The notes below the pieces were generated by a model that was not told the origin of the DNA, did no database searches, and saw nothing but the letters and a program-made list of their open reading frames with translations. From the NCBI RefSeq assembly GCF_014204515.1, contig NZ_JACHLI010000001.1:248001-312000 (forward strand): a stretch of DNA of 64,000 bases, in the 5' to 3' direction. Shown here piece after piece: positions 47,444 through 54,544 of this stretch. This DNA is from Pseudomonas nitroreducens. Lineage in GTDB: Bacteria; Pseudomonadota; Gammaproteobacteria; Pseudomonadales; Pseudomonadaceae. Numbering within the stretch: position 1 is the stretch's first letter; each line of letters begins with the position of its first letter. The position numbers were made by a program, and so were the translations under genes.

Positions 47444-47944
47444 TTAGGTGTCTTTTATGAGGGTATTGCGCCGTGCCAGGATTGCGAGGCACTTGGGGCA
47501 CGTGACCTCCTGGTTGTGCCAGCTCGTGAAGTCCAAGCCGAGGTGAGTGTCGGTGCCTGTAGCCCCGAATGACTGGTTGCCCTGCTTGATACAAAGCAAG
47601 TCGCCACCTCTGCGGCAAAGCCGCCCTAGCTTTAAATCTTCATCCAGAACTACATGGAGCACAGTACGCCGGTTAAGTCCCGCGCAGTTAGATCGCTCGG
47701 TCATGTGGGAGGGGAGGATAAGGTGACCAATATGAGCAGACACGCCTAAGCCCAGGCCCCGGCCGTAAGCCTGCCGTGCTTTAAGTTCTTGCTCGTGCCT
47801 TAAGTCACGCTCAAGGGAGAGGCGATCACTTAAGTCCTGGTCAGCTTTAAGTTGCCGGGCTTTAAGTTCGTCGACGGTGATCCCCAGTTCGCTGGCCTGC
47901 CGCTCCAGGCTTTCGGTCAGGATTGCGTTGAGGGCACGGAACAT
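47444..47944 (-). CDS. Hypothetical protein with N-terminal coiled coil, 166 aa
   Basis: Unknown. Charged helix (ELKARQLKADQDLSDRLSLE) encoded by an unusual string of CTTAA(A/G) codons, then a C-terminal zinc-like EVTCPKCLAILARRN with an earlier Cys/His. Overlaps no neighbour; starts 3 nt after the upstream stop. Confidence 0.7.
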   Translation of the reverse strand: MFRALNAILTESLERQASELGITVDELKARQLKADQDLSDRLSLERDLRHEQELKARQAYGRGLGLGVSAHIGHLILPSHMTERSNCAGLNRRTVLHVVLDEDLKLGRLCRRGGDLLCIKQGNQSFGATGTDTHLGLDFTSWHNQEVTCPKCLAILARRNTLIKDT

Positions 47945-47947
47945 GGG

Positions 47948-48184
47948 TTAAGCCTCCTTCTGAGGGCGTTCCCAGTTGAGGGAGACTTCGAAGAAGCGAG
48001 CTGCTGCCATACGTGCACCGCGCACGCTCTTGTACAACCTGCGAATCTCCAGGTATCGCTCATTGCCCTTTCTGTCGTACCCGGTCTCCAGGTAGACCTG
48101 GGTTGCAGTGAACTGTCGAATCCGAATGGAGTGGCCTTCAGGAGTCGTTGCTTCGACAATTACGGGGCCGAAAGGATCAGTCAT
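47948..48184 (-). CDS. Hypothetical protein, 78 aa
   Basis: Unknown beta-rich small protein (VIVEATTPEGHSIRIRQFTATQVYLETG split over three strands) with an Arg-rich helix. GGAGCC precedes the ATG. Confidence 0.7.
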   Translation of the reverse strand: MTDPFGPVIVEATTPEGHSIRIRQFTATQVYLETGYDRKGNERYLEIRRLYKSVRGARMAAARFFEVSLNWERPQKEA

Positions 48185-48207
48185 TTTGGCTCCAAATGCC
48201 GGTAGGG

Positions 48208-48606
48208 CTATTCGTGGGGATTGGCGCCGCAGACGAGGGCCTGCATAACGGGCTCGATGAGGCGCACCGGGATACCGATAACGCTCTCGGCTTCGCTGAC
48301 GCTGGAGTAGAACTCACCTTCGTAAATGAGCCCACCGAATCGATCCAGGACGTTCACCTTCCTGGTTTCGGTGTCCACATCGCAGATGTACTCCGCGAGG
48401 GCGTCTGTACGGCGCGCCTTGCCATCCCAGTCGATGAAGATGCCACGGGGAAGGGTATCGGCCACAACCTCGAATTTCAGCTGCTCTGAGGGCTTGCCGC
48501 AGGCCTTGCAAGGTTCGCTCGGAGCCAGGGGCTTCTGACGGCGTTGCTCGTGGGTGCCTTTGCAGTTGCTGTCGGTGCAGCTGAACTTCTGGATGAAGTC
48601 GGTCAT
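48208..48606 (-). CDS. Zinc-ribbon hypothetical protein, 132 aa
   Basis: ATG at 48606 (MTDFIQKFSC) with AAGGATG before it. CTDSNCKG and CKACGKP make a Cys4 site at the N-terminus. The rest is beta-rich. Driven by the class A promoter at 48640. Confidence 0.75.
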   Translation of the reverse strand: MTDFIQKFSCTDSNCKGTHEQRRQKPLAPSEPCKACGKPSEQLKFEVVADTLPRGIFIDWDGKARRTDALAEYICDVDTETRKVNVLDRFGGLIYEGEFYSSVSEAESVIGIPVRLIEPVMQALVCGANPHE

Positions 48607-48639
48607 GGTGGTCATCCTTGTCCTAGGCTTGGTGACATG

Positions 48640-48681
48640 AATATGCCGTATAGTGCGTTGTATTGCAAGAACTATAAAGCA
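48640..48681 (-). promoter_or_regulatory. Class A operator/promoter
   Basis: Arms TGCCGTATAGTGC (from 48644) and GAACTATAAAGCA (to 48681). Leftwards: TTGCAA, 17 bp, CATATT. Confidence 0.7.
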
Positions 48682-48724
48682 GAAAGCCCTGCGATGCAGG
48701 GCTTGTCCGGGGGAGGTTGTATGC

Positions 48725-49171
48725 TCAGTACTTGGCGGGTACAGGCAGGCCGGTCTTGAAGTCGACCATCAGCGGAGCAGGGTCGCCCTTCGGACGCGGG
48801 AAGCGGCCTTCCTCGAAGCGAGTATTGGCGCTCAGCCGCCACAGTTGAGCCGTCTTGCTGAGGATGCGGCCGCGCCCCGGCATGTTGTCTTTGGCGATAG
48901 TCAGGCACTTGCCGCGACCCCACACGCCGCCGTCATGCACCAGGTAGTCGGTCAGGCTCGGGTCGAGGCCGTCGAGGCGGATGCTCTGGAGTTCGTCGCC
49001 CAGGGCGTGCTTCAGCTCTTCGCGGGCCACAAACACCGCGTTGTCCAACTGGATTTGCGTCAGCTTATTCTTGCGCAGCGCCTCCTCAAGATCGAGTGCG
49101 ATCCCGGCAAAGCCGGCAGCGCGGGCGTGGGAGATGATGCGCTCGATGTTGGCCTTCAGTTTTTCGTCCAT
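48725..49171 (-). CDS. Hypothetical protein, 148 aa
   Basis: Unknown helical protein (MDEKLKANIERIISHARAAG) with a C-terminal basic part. AAGGAAAAG precedes the ATG. Last gene of the leftward run from 51319. Confidence 0.75.
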   Translation of the reverse strand: MDEKLKANIERIISHARAAGFAGIALDLEEALRKNKLTQIQLDNAVFVAREELKHALGDELQSIRLDGLDPSLTDYLVHDGGVWGRGKCLTIAKDNMPGRGRILSKTAQLWRLSANTRFEEGRFPRPKGDPAPLMVDFKTGLPVPAKY

Positions 49172-49183
49172 TGTGCTTTTCCT

Positions 49184-49507
49184 TCAGCGGTAGAGGCTCG
49201 GGGCCATGGGTTTGAGGCAGTCTGCGGCATCGTACAGGCCAAGCATGTTGGCCAGCGTGCGGGCAAGGGCGCAGTGAGCCTCTTGATTGCCTTGCTGCTC
49301 AGGCAGCTTCGGTACAGCAGCGAAGGCGGGTTTGAGGTAGTTCGGAAGCTCAACGGCCACAACGGTGTAGTCCTGGAGGGCTTTGCCAAGGCCCAGGTGC
49401 GAGACGAAGGGGGCCAGGTAGCTGAGCTGCGTAGAGCAGCCCAACTGGCTTTGGGCGATATTCATGTCCCGCAGGGTGATCAGGGCAGCGTTGAGTTCCG
49501 GGGACAT
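49184..49507 (-). CDS. Hypothetical protein, 107 aa
   Basis: ATG at 49507 overlaps the regulator's stop (TGATG), with CAAGGAG before it. Helical (ALARTLANMLGLYDAADCL). Unknown. Confidence 0.75.
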   Translation of the reverse strand: MSPELNAALITLRDMNIAQSQLGCSTQLSYLAPFVSHLGLGKALQDYTVVAVELPNYLKPAFAAVPKLPEQQGNQEAHCALARTLANMLGLYDAADCLKPMAPSLYR

Positions 49508-50484
49508 CACTCTTGCTCCTTGAGGAATTCCATCTCGGCGACCGGGAAGCAACGAGTGCTCTTCGGATGCTCAGCGTACCAGTGACCGGTCGGGGTGCGA
49601 CCAAACACTTCAAGAGATTGGTTGGTCAGTCGCAGTTTGCGTTGAGAGGTCGCCCCAACGATAGCTGCGTAATGGCCTTTCTCGGTACGTTTGGCGAAGC
49701 CAAGGTCGACCAGATGTTTGCAGATCGGCGAGGCGAAGGAGGAACCCAGGTTCTTGGAGCGCTCTTTGCCGATTTCCTGGCCGATGTCAGTGGGGGAGAG
49801 AGCCTTGGGGAAGTCGGACTCCAGCAGGCGAAGCACCCTCTTTTCGTTGGGGGTAAGACCACGGAATTTGTCGTGATGCAGCTCGGCGCCATGAGCGTAA
49901 GCGGGCTCCAGCGCTTGGACGTTGGCTACAAAAAGCTCGCCGCTTTCGAGGTCGTAGGTGTTCCACTCGGATGCATTGATGCGCTCACCCGCCACGACCT
50001 GGATCGTCATCTTGTTCCGCGTAGTGGTGAAGGTGTACCCAGGTGCTACCAGCGCTTGGAAGGCACGGCCGACAACCCTAACTTCCCCATCGCGCAGCAG
50101 GGTTTCCAGGATGTTGTGTGCAACCTTCTCGGTCACGTCCAGGTGACCCACACTGCGAACGATTTCCTTGACGATCAGTGACTGGGGATACGCATCCTCC
50201 AGTGCATTGAGCACAAGAGAGGTTTCGTTGTAGCCAAACTGGGCGCCTGCGGATGGCGTAGGCAACCCGTAAGCCACTCGCAGATTGGTGTCAGCTTGCG
50301 AGATACGCTCAGCGAGAGCCTGAACCGCAGGCTTGTCTGTGACGTTCCAAGCTTGAGCTGCCATCTCGACGGACATGCGGCCGACCAGCATCAAGCGAGC
50401 GGCGGCAACAACACCCTTCTTTGCGTCCAGGGCCATTGCGCTCACCAGCGCTGCGAAGACTTCAGCAGTGAGGGTGTTGAGCAT
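49507..50484 (-). CDS. TrfB-like regulator with three HTH segments, 325 aa
   Basis: Residues about 22-55 (VVAAARLMLVGRMSVEMAAQ, AWNVTDKPAVQALAERI) resemble the TrfB/KorA DNA-binding region of plasmid repressors. Two further segments look like winged helices: SLIVKEIVRSVGHLDVTEK near 105 and ALSPTDIGQEIGKERSKNLG near 225. Such multi-HTH proteins are expected to act as global regulators; a link to the repeated operators is inference. It is coupled at both ends (TAATG upstream, TGATG downstream). Confidence 0.65.
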   Translation of the reverse strand: MLNTLTAEVFAALVSAMALDAKKGVVAAARLMLVGRMSVEMAAQAWNVTDKPAVQALAERISQADTNLRVAYGLPTPSAGAQFGYNETSLVLNALEDAYPQSLIVKEIVRSVGHLDVTEKVAHNILETLLRDGEVRVVGRAFQALVAPGYTFTTTRNKMTIQVVAGERINASEWNTYDLESGELFVANVQALEPAYAHGAELHHDKFRGLTPNEKRVLRLLESDFPKALSPTDIGQEIGKERSKNLGSSFASPICKHLVDLGFAKRTEKGHYAAIVGATSQRKLRLTNQSLEVFGRTPTGHWYAEHPKSTRCFPVAEMEFLKEQE

Positions 50485-50921
50485 TAGCCGATGCTCCCCT
50501 GGTCAACACGGTAGTAGCTGATTGTGGTGTCGCCCAGCGCTGCGTGGCCTTCACCGAGGTAGATGTCAGCCTGATCGCTATGCAGCGGTTCTTCGGGCTG
50601 GTACAGCCGGATCAGGGCGAGGAAGCGCTCGCGAGCCTCGTCCGGGCAGTGCACGATCTCGACGTTCTTCGGGATGTTGTTCTCAACGACCATCACGGTG
50701 TAGGTGCACTGAGGGTCTTCATCCTTCTTCCAGATGGCCTCCAGGGCGCTTTCAGCGGTTTCACTGGCGTCAGCCAGGCTGAAGCGGCCGCGCACAGCAG
50801 CGATGATCTCGGCGCCGTTCTGAGCGGCCTTCTGCAGGTCTTCGCCCAGGATGTTCGCCAGCGAGAGCTTTTGCAGCGAAGCTTCGATTGCCTTGAGAGG
50901 CATGGAGAGAACTTTCGACAT
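50484..50921 (-). CDS. Hypothetical protein, 145 aa
   Basis: Unknown, helical front (LSMPLKAIEASLQKLSLANI), beta-rich rear. CAAGGAACG precedes the ATG. It shares its stop region with the regulator's start (TAATG), so the regulator is translated from the same message. Confidence 0.75.
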   Translation of the reverse strand: MSKVLSMPLKAIEASLQKLSLANILGEDLQKAAQNGAEIIAAVRGRFSLADASETAESALEAIWKKDEDPQCTYTVMVVENNIPKNVEIVHCPDEARERFLALIRLYQPEEPLHSDQADIYLGEGHAALGDTTISYYRVDQGSIG

Positions 50922-50956
50922 GTGGCGTTCCTTCGTCAGGGGAGGTGGCGAGAAGA

Positions 50957-51319
50957 TCAGTCTTCTCCGAGCAGGCTGAACTGGCGGTCGATGTTGGAGA
51001 CTTCGATGACATCAGCGAACGGGTGCTCCCAGCAGCCACGCTGCCCGCACTCTTCGCCGGCACGCACCATGCGGAATTCGGCCTTGGGGAGGCCGCCCAG
51101 GATGGAGTGGACAGCAACTTCCTGCTCCAGGTCGCGCGTGCAGTGCTCGCCCAGGGTATCCCGGAAGTGCATGGGAGCGATGTTGGTCTCGTAGCAGATG
51201 ACCAGGCCGCGCTCATCGTTGACGATGATTTCTTCGGAGTTGAAGCTCTTCAGCAGGCCAGCTGCACGGCCTTTGGCGGCGGGGCTGATGGCGATGTAGT
51301 TGAGGGAGCGCATGCCCAT
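50957..51319 (-). CDS. Hypothetical protein, 120 aa
   Basis: ATG at 51319 (MGMRSLNYIAIS) after CAAGGA. RAGEECGQRGCWEH carries two Cys. Unknown. First gene behind the class A promoter at 51382, so the TrfB-like regulator is probably in a class A-controlled operon. Confidence 0.75.
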   Translation of the reverse strand: MGMRSLNYIAISPAAKGRAAGLLKSFNSEEIIVNDERGLVICYETNIAPMHFRDTLGEHCTRDLEQEVAVHSILGGLPKAEFRMVRAGEECGQRGCWEHPFADVIEVSNIDRQFSLLGED

Positions 51320-51381
51320 GGCGAAATCCTTGTCGAAAGTTGTAAGTTGCCAGCATGGAACTGCCTTGATGGCGTGAAGGA

Positions 51382-51423
51382 ATAGTGCCGTATAGTGCGT
51401 TGCAATGCAAGCACTATACGGCA
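51382..51423 (-). promoter_or_regulatory. Class A operator/promoter of the regulator operon
   Basis: Arms TGCCGTATAGTGC (from 51386) and GCACTATACGGCA (to 51423) match at every position. Leftwards: TTGCAT, 17 bp, CACTAT. Confidence 0.7.
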
Positions 51424-51445
51424 TATTTTTGCAGAAATTGCAGGG

Positions 51446-51901
51446 CTAGAACCGAGGCTTCACGCCCTGGAATCGGTCGATCAGGTGACGCATTCCACCC
51501 ATCCGAGCCTGATAGCTGAGCAAGGATTCGGCCAGGTCGTAATCGGCATCAGCAGTGTCACTGCGTGCGATGACGACGCCGGACAGGTTAATCACCGAGA
51601 GCTGCTCCGTGCCGGTGTGGTGGATCAAGCTGTATGCCTCGCTGTAAAACGCGTCGAGAGCAGCCAGCTCGGCCGCAGTGACCGTGTGGGGTTGGCAGTT
51701 GATCCACGCGACGAGCAGCTCAGCAGCCTCTTCGCAGGTTGTTTCACGCATTGGCGGCTGGGAGGCCGTACCCTCGCACGCCCCGAGGCACAGTTCGGTC
51801 GAATGAACCGGACTGCCGGCATCCTCCCAGCGCTTTGCAAGCGGCGCTGCAAGGGCTTTGATGTGCTCTTCCAGCCGCGCCGGCTCGATGATCGGTTTCA
51901 T
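51446..51901 (-). CDS. Hypothetical protein, 151 aa
   Basis: Unknown helical protein. AAGGAGATT precedes the ATG. Contains ETTCEEAAELLVAWINCQPH. Followed by the class A element of the next operon, so it is the last gene of the run from 52363. Confidence 0.75.
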   Translation of the reverse strand: MKPIIEPARLEEHIKALAAPLAKRWEDAGSPVHSTELCLGACEGTASQPPMRETTCEEAAELLVAWINCQPHTVTAAELAALDAFYSEAYSLIHHTGTEQLSVINLSGVVIARSDTADADYDLAESLLSYQARMGGMRHLIDRFQGVKPRF

Positions 51902-51946
51902 GCAATCTCCTTTTTGGGGGTATTCCGCTTCGAGTAGCTGGAAGAC

Positions 51947-52363
51947 TTAGCAGGCCCAACCGGCAACGGCGGCTTGCTTGAAGCGCGCCACCATATCGGC
52001 AACTGTAGTGCCGGAACCGGGCTCGTTGGTGAGGCTGATGCTGTGAAGGCGGTGCCAGGGATCGTCTTCCTCGTTTTCGCCCAAGCTGTAGCTGAACTCC
52101 AGACGATCAAGCTGAACTTGATCCGGGTCGAAGTGCTTGTCCTTGAGGGAATGGACGATGTTGATAATGTCGTCGGGTGTAAAGACGCCCTGGAGGATCG
52201 CATAGCCAACCTCTTCCGACCCTGCTGGGCTGATGTAGAGGTAACCGAGGCAGGTGTTCTGGTAACCGCTGTTGACGGCTTCCATGTAGGCCTGCGGGCT
52301 GATCGAACAACCGACAGAGCGGATCACGCTCAAGTGCTCGATGTAGAAGGGGGTCTGGTTCAT
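51947..52363 (-). CDS. Hypothetical protein, 138 aa
   Basis: ATG at 52363 (MNQTPFYIEH) after AGGATG. Its C-terminal DMVARFKQAAVAGW is shared with the protein at 44656. The middle is acidic (SLGENEEDDPWHRL). Unknown. Confidence 0.75.
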   Translation of the reverse strand: MNQTPFYIEHLSVIRSVGCSISPQAYMEAVNSGYQNTCLGYLYISPAGSEEVGYAILQGVFTPDDIINIVHSLKDKHFDPDQVQLDRLEFSYSLGENEEDDPWHRLHSISLTNEPGSGTTVADMVARFKQAAVAGWAC

Positions 52364-52393
52364 GCCTGGCATCCTGGCGGCTACATGGACAGG

Positions 52394-52435
52394 AGTATGC
52401 TGCATAGTTCTGTGTATGGCAAGAACTATACAGCA
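52394..52435 (-). promoter_or_regulatory. Class A operator/promoter
   Basis: Arms TGCTGCATAGTTC (from 52398) and GAACTATACAGCA (to 52435). Leftwards: TTGCCA, 17 bp, CATACT. Confidence 0.7.
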
Positions 52436-52463
52436 TGATTTCTCTGCCATCACTACTCGGCGG

Positions 52464-52955
52464 TCAGCGCGAAGGCTCGAAATCTCTCTTCAGCGAGAAG
52501 TCCGTCTTCGCAGTGATGGCGAAGCTCTTTGGGCAGGCTTCTACTGCCCTCTGCGCCCAGCGCTCGATGCGAGGAACGCAGCTGCCGAAGGAGGCGCGCG
52601 TTTCGTGGTTCATCATGTGGATGTCGTCACGGGCATGCGCATCAGATCCCAGGGCAGCCACATAGCGTTGGTCGTCATTGAGGTCGATGATCTTCCCATC
52701 AGGCAACTCGACGAAGGAGTGGTTCTGGTTACCGCAGAGCTTCCCACCGAACAGGCGCTGGGCGAGGAGGGATGCGAACTTAGCGCTGCCGTCGCGGTGT
52801 CCCTCGTAGAATCGACCCCTGCTGTCGAGTCGCTCTTTCCAAAGGTCATCTAGCACGCTCTTTGCCACCATCAGCGTGTAGTCGTTAAGTTCCAGCCTGG
52901 CTGGCTGGTATTCCCTGACTAGAGACCTTGAGATGGTCTTCTTATTGTTATCCAT
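52464..52955 (-). CDS. Hypothetical protein, possible transglutaminase-like fold, 163 aa
   Basis: ATG at 52955 after AAGG. DGSAKFASLLAQRLFGGKL, then NQNHSFVELPDGKIIDLND has the 'x-x-x-F-A-S...H-x-F-V...D-G-x-I-I-D-L' order of transglutaminase-like cysteine peptidases, but the expected nucleophile position holds Ser/Ala rather than Cys. The fold assignment is a guess. Compare 3146-3550. Confidence 0.6.
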   Translation of the reverse strand: MDNNKKTISRSLVREYQPARLELNDYTLMVAKSVLDDLWKERLDSRGRFYEGHRDGSAKFASLLAQRLFGGKLCGNQNHSFVELPDGKIIDLNDDQRYVAALGSDAHARDDIHMMNHETRASFGSCVPRIERWAQRAVEACPKSFAITAKTDFSLKRDFEPSR

Positions 52956-52966
52956 ATAATTCAGCC

Positions 52967-53302
52967 TTACAGCAGAGTTCTGCTGACCCACAACATGGCT
53001 ATCGCTTCGAACCTATCTGCGAACCTCCCTAATTTCCTGGGGCCTTCTGGAGTTGCCAGCTGGCTTTCCCAGCTGCCGTCAGGATTCTGTTTGTAGCTAC
53101 CGCACTGGGCCAGCACACCGGGTTTTCCGGGCATTCCAGGCGCGCGGCGACGCAATACGCCGTTGCCGCATGCAAAATCGAAGTTTCCGTTGTGCTCTAT
53201 GAAGAAGTTGCCGTCGTCAATCAAAGTGAGAGACGAGGTGATTGAAGTTTGACGGAGGGCAGTAGTGATCTTTGCAACTTCACTGTCACGTTCAGTAAGC
53301 AT
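52967..53302 (-). CDS. Hypothetical protein, 111 aa
   Basis: ATG at 53302 (MLTERDSEVAK) after CAGGAGGA. Small beta-rich protein with GSWESQLATPEGPRKLGRF and a C-terminal helix. Unknown. Confidence 0.75.
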   Translation of the reverse strand: MLTERDSEVAKITTALRQTSITSSLTLIDDGNFFIEHNGNFDFACGNGVLRRRAPGMPGKPGVLAQCGSYKQNPDGSWESQLATPEGPRKLGRFADRFEAIAMLWVSRTLL

Positions 53303-53433
53303 GATTTCCTCCTGCGTCAAATTGTCTAAAATCCCCTTGGTTTTGCTAGAGGTAACAATGAGTTAATTGCGGGTCAACAAAATTGGATACAAAGCAGATA
53401 TAGTGATTCCGGGCGAGAATAGTGAGGTCTTAT
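53303..53433. other. Divergent promoter region without a gene
   Basis: AT-rich stretch between the leftward gene at 53302 and the rightward peptide at 53434. Leftwards, TTGTTA, 17 bp and GGGATT are a weak promoter. No class A-C dyad is seen here. Confidence 0.4.
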
Positions 53434-53550
53434 ATGAGAGATGTTCCTGTTCGCAAAGTGACCTTTATCCATGCGGTCGGCGAGATATCCGCCTACCTCG
53501 CGACCGGGGTTGGAGCCGCCCTTGTCATCCTTGCCCTGGTAGCTCACTGA
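53434..53550 (+). CDS. Single-span membrane microprotein, 38 aa
   Basis: ATG with GTGAGGTC 7 nt upstream. MRDVPVRKVTFIHAVGEI is a short cytoplasmic head, and AYLATGVGAALVILALV the single hydrophobic span, ending at a His and stop. Unknown function. Confidence 0.6.
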   Translation: MRDVPVRKVTFIHAVGEISAYLATGVGAALVILALVAH

Positions 53551-53682
53551 CGTTCTTGATTGCAGGCCGTGGTGTATGGCTGAACCACACACAGCAAGCA
53601 AAAATGGCAGGTCATTGGAAAAACGCTGCCTATCGTGGCGGATAGCGATGGGATGTCCTGCACACCTTTTTAGGTAAATTGC

Positions 53683-53713
53683 TTGCCATTTTTAGTGTAT
53701 GGTTTTACTATAC
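53683..53713 (+). promoter_or_regulatory. Class C dyad with promoter
   Basis: GTATGGTTTTACTATAC (53697-53713) with TTGCCA (53683-53688), 17 bp and TACTAT (53706-53711). Transcription would start near 53718. Confidence 0.6.
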
Positions 53714-53717
53714 ATCA

Positions 53718-53871
53718 AAGGGCGGACGACTCCGGACGAACCCTTGCGGTAGGGGAGGGTCTCTCATGTATCCTCGCCAACCCACGGGATGGAAAGGCGA
53801 GCCGGCAACCTTGGTTGCGGCGGCTTCTTCTGCCCCTGTACAGTGAATACTCACACCGTGAGGAGAAGATC
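53718..53871 (+). ncRNA. Structured 5' leader of the 52-aa gene
   Basis: CTCGCC/GGCGAG brackets a 17-nt loop (about 53773-53801), followed by GCCGGCAACC/GGTTGCGGCGGC with a TT loop, a stem of about 10 bp. About 150 nt of leader before the ATG at 53872. No known riboswitch class recognised. Confidence 0.35.
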
Positions 53872-54030
53872 ATGAGCGAGCAACAACTGAGCCAGCCGGC
53901 CCCGGCCATGTCCTGGGACGACGCAGAAGATTCCGCCGACCAGGAAAAAGACTTCCTGGCTGGCACCCAAGCCGAAGCCGTTCCGCAGGCGTGCAGCATC
54001 GACAACCCGGACTGCGAAGCCTGCCAATAG
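53872..54030 (+). CDS. Small acidic protein with Cys tail, 52 aa
   Basis: MSEQQLSQPAPAMSWDDAED, ending CSIDNPDCEACQ. GAGGAGAAG precedes the ATG. Three Cys in the last 12 residues could bind metal or form a disulfide. Unknown. Confidence 0.7.
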   Translation: MSEQQLSQPAPAMSWDDAEDSADQEKDFLAGTQAEAVPQACSIDNPDCEACQ

Positions 54031-54053
54031 CGTTCACATGCCGGGCTGAGCGA

Positions 54054-54075
54054 GACGGGGGCCAAGGCCCCCGTC
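54054..54075 (+). terminator. Strong hairpin, probable terminator
   Basis: GACGGGGGCC AA GGCCCCCGTC, a perfect 10-bp stem after the 52-aa gene. The T-run is poor. Confidence 0.6.
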
Positions 54076-54138
54076 CTGCTTGCAGAGATTGACGATTCGT
54101 CAATGCAGCCTTAAGATTCAAAGCGTTGCGTGCACAGA

Positions 54139-54215
54139 GCTTCCGTAGCTCAGATGGATAGAGCATCCGCCTTCTAAGCGGATGGTCGCAGGTTCGAGTC
54201 CTGCCGGGAGTGCCA
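54139..54215 (+). tRNA. tRNA-Arg (anticodon TCT)
   Basis: Full cloverleaf: acceptor GCTTCCG/CGGGAGT (with two G-U pairs), anticodon stem TCCGC/GCGGA with loop CTTCTAA, T-arm GCAGG TTCGAGT CCTGC, and an encoded CCA. Reads AGA, a rare arginine codon in Pseudomonas. Confidence 0.93.
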
Positions 54216-54231
54216 GCACGACGATCCATAC

Positions 54232-54306
54232 GCGGTCTTAGCTCAGTGGTAGAGCTTCTGCCTTCCAAGCAGAGGGTCGAGGGTTCGAACCCCTCAGGCC
54301 GCTCCA
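54232..54306 (+). tRNA. tRNA-Gly (anticodon TCC)
   Basis: Acceptor GCGGTCT/AGGCCGC, anticodon stem TCTGC/GCAGA with loop CTTCCAA, T-arm with GGTTCGAACCC, encoded CCA. Reads GGA and GGG. Confidence 0.93.
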
Positions 54307-54311
54307 AATAC

Positions 54312-54387
54312 GCGGGTGTAGCTCAGCTGGTAGAGCGCCACCTTCCCAAGGTGGATGTCGCGAGTTCGATTCTCGTCGCCCGCTCCA
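54312..54387 (+). tRNA. tRNA-Gly (anticodon CCC)
   Basis: Acceptor GCGGGTG/CGCCCGC, anticodon stem CCACC/GGTGG with loop TTCCCAA, T-arm GCGAG TTCGATT CTCGT, encoded CCA. Reads GGG. Confidence 0.93.
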
Positions 54388-54452
54388 TTTCGACCCGTCC
54401 TCACCGGCAGGTCAGCCGTAGTGATAGACCGATATCCTTCACTACCTCGCGT

Positions 54453-54482
54453 AAGCCGCATCTTCGGATGCGGCTTTTTTTA
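54453..54482 (+). terminator. Rho-independent terminator of the tRNA cluster
   Basis: AAGCCGCATC TTCG GATGCGGCTTTTTTT. Confidence 0.95.
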
Positions 54483-54544
54483 TGCCTGCGGCGCCACAGA
54501 GCGTGAGGGATAAGGAAAGGCCGGGCATTCGCCCGGCCTGTTCG

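Noticed and set aside
32521..52435. The dyads as a CRISPR array or insertion-sequence ends
   Set aside because: They are dispersed singly in promoters, without regular spacing, transposase genes or target-site duplications.
53576..53677. Rightward 34-aa ORF after the microprotein
   Set aside because: No ribosome site and no protein-like composition.
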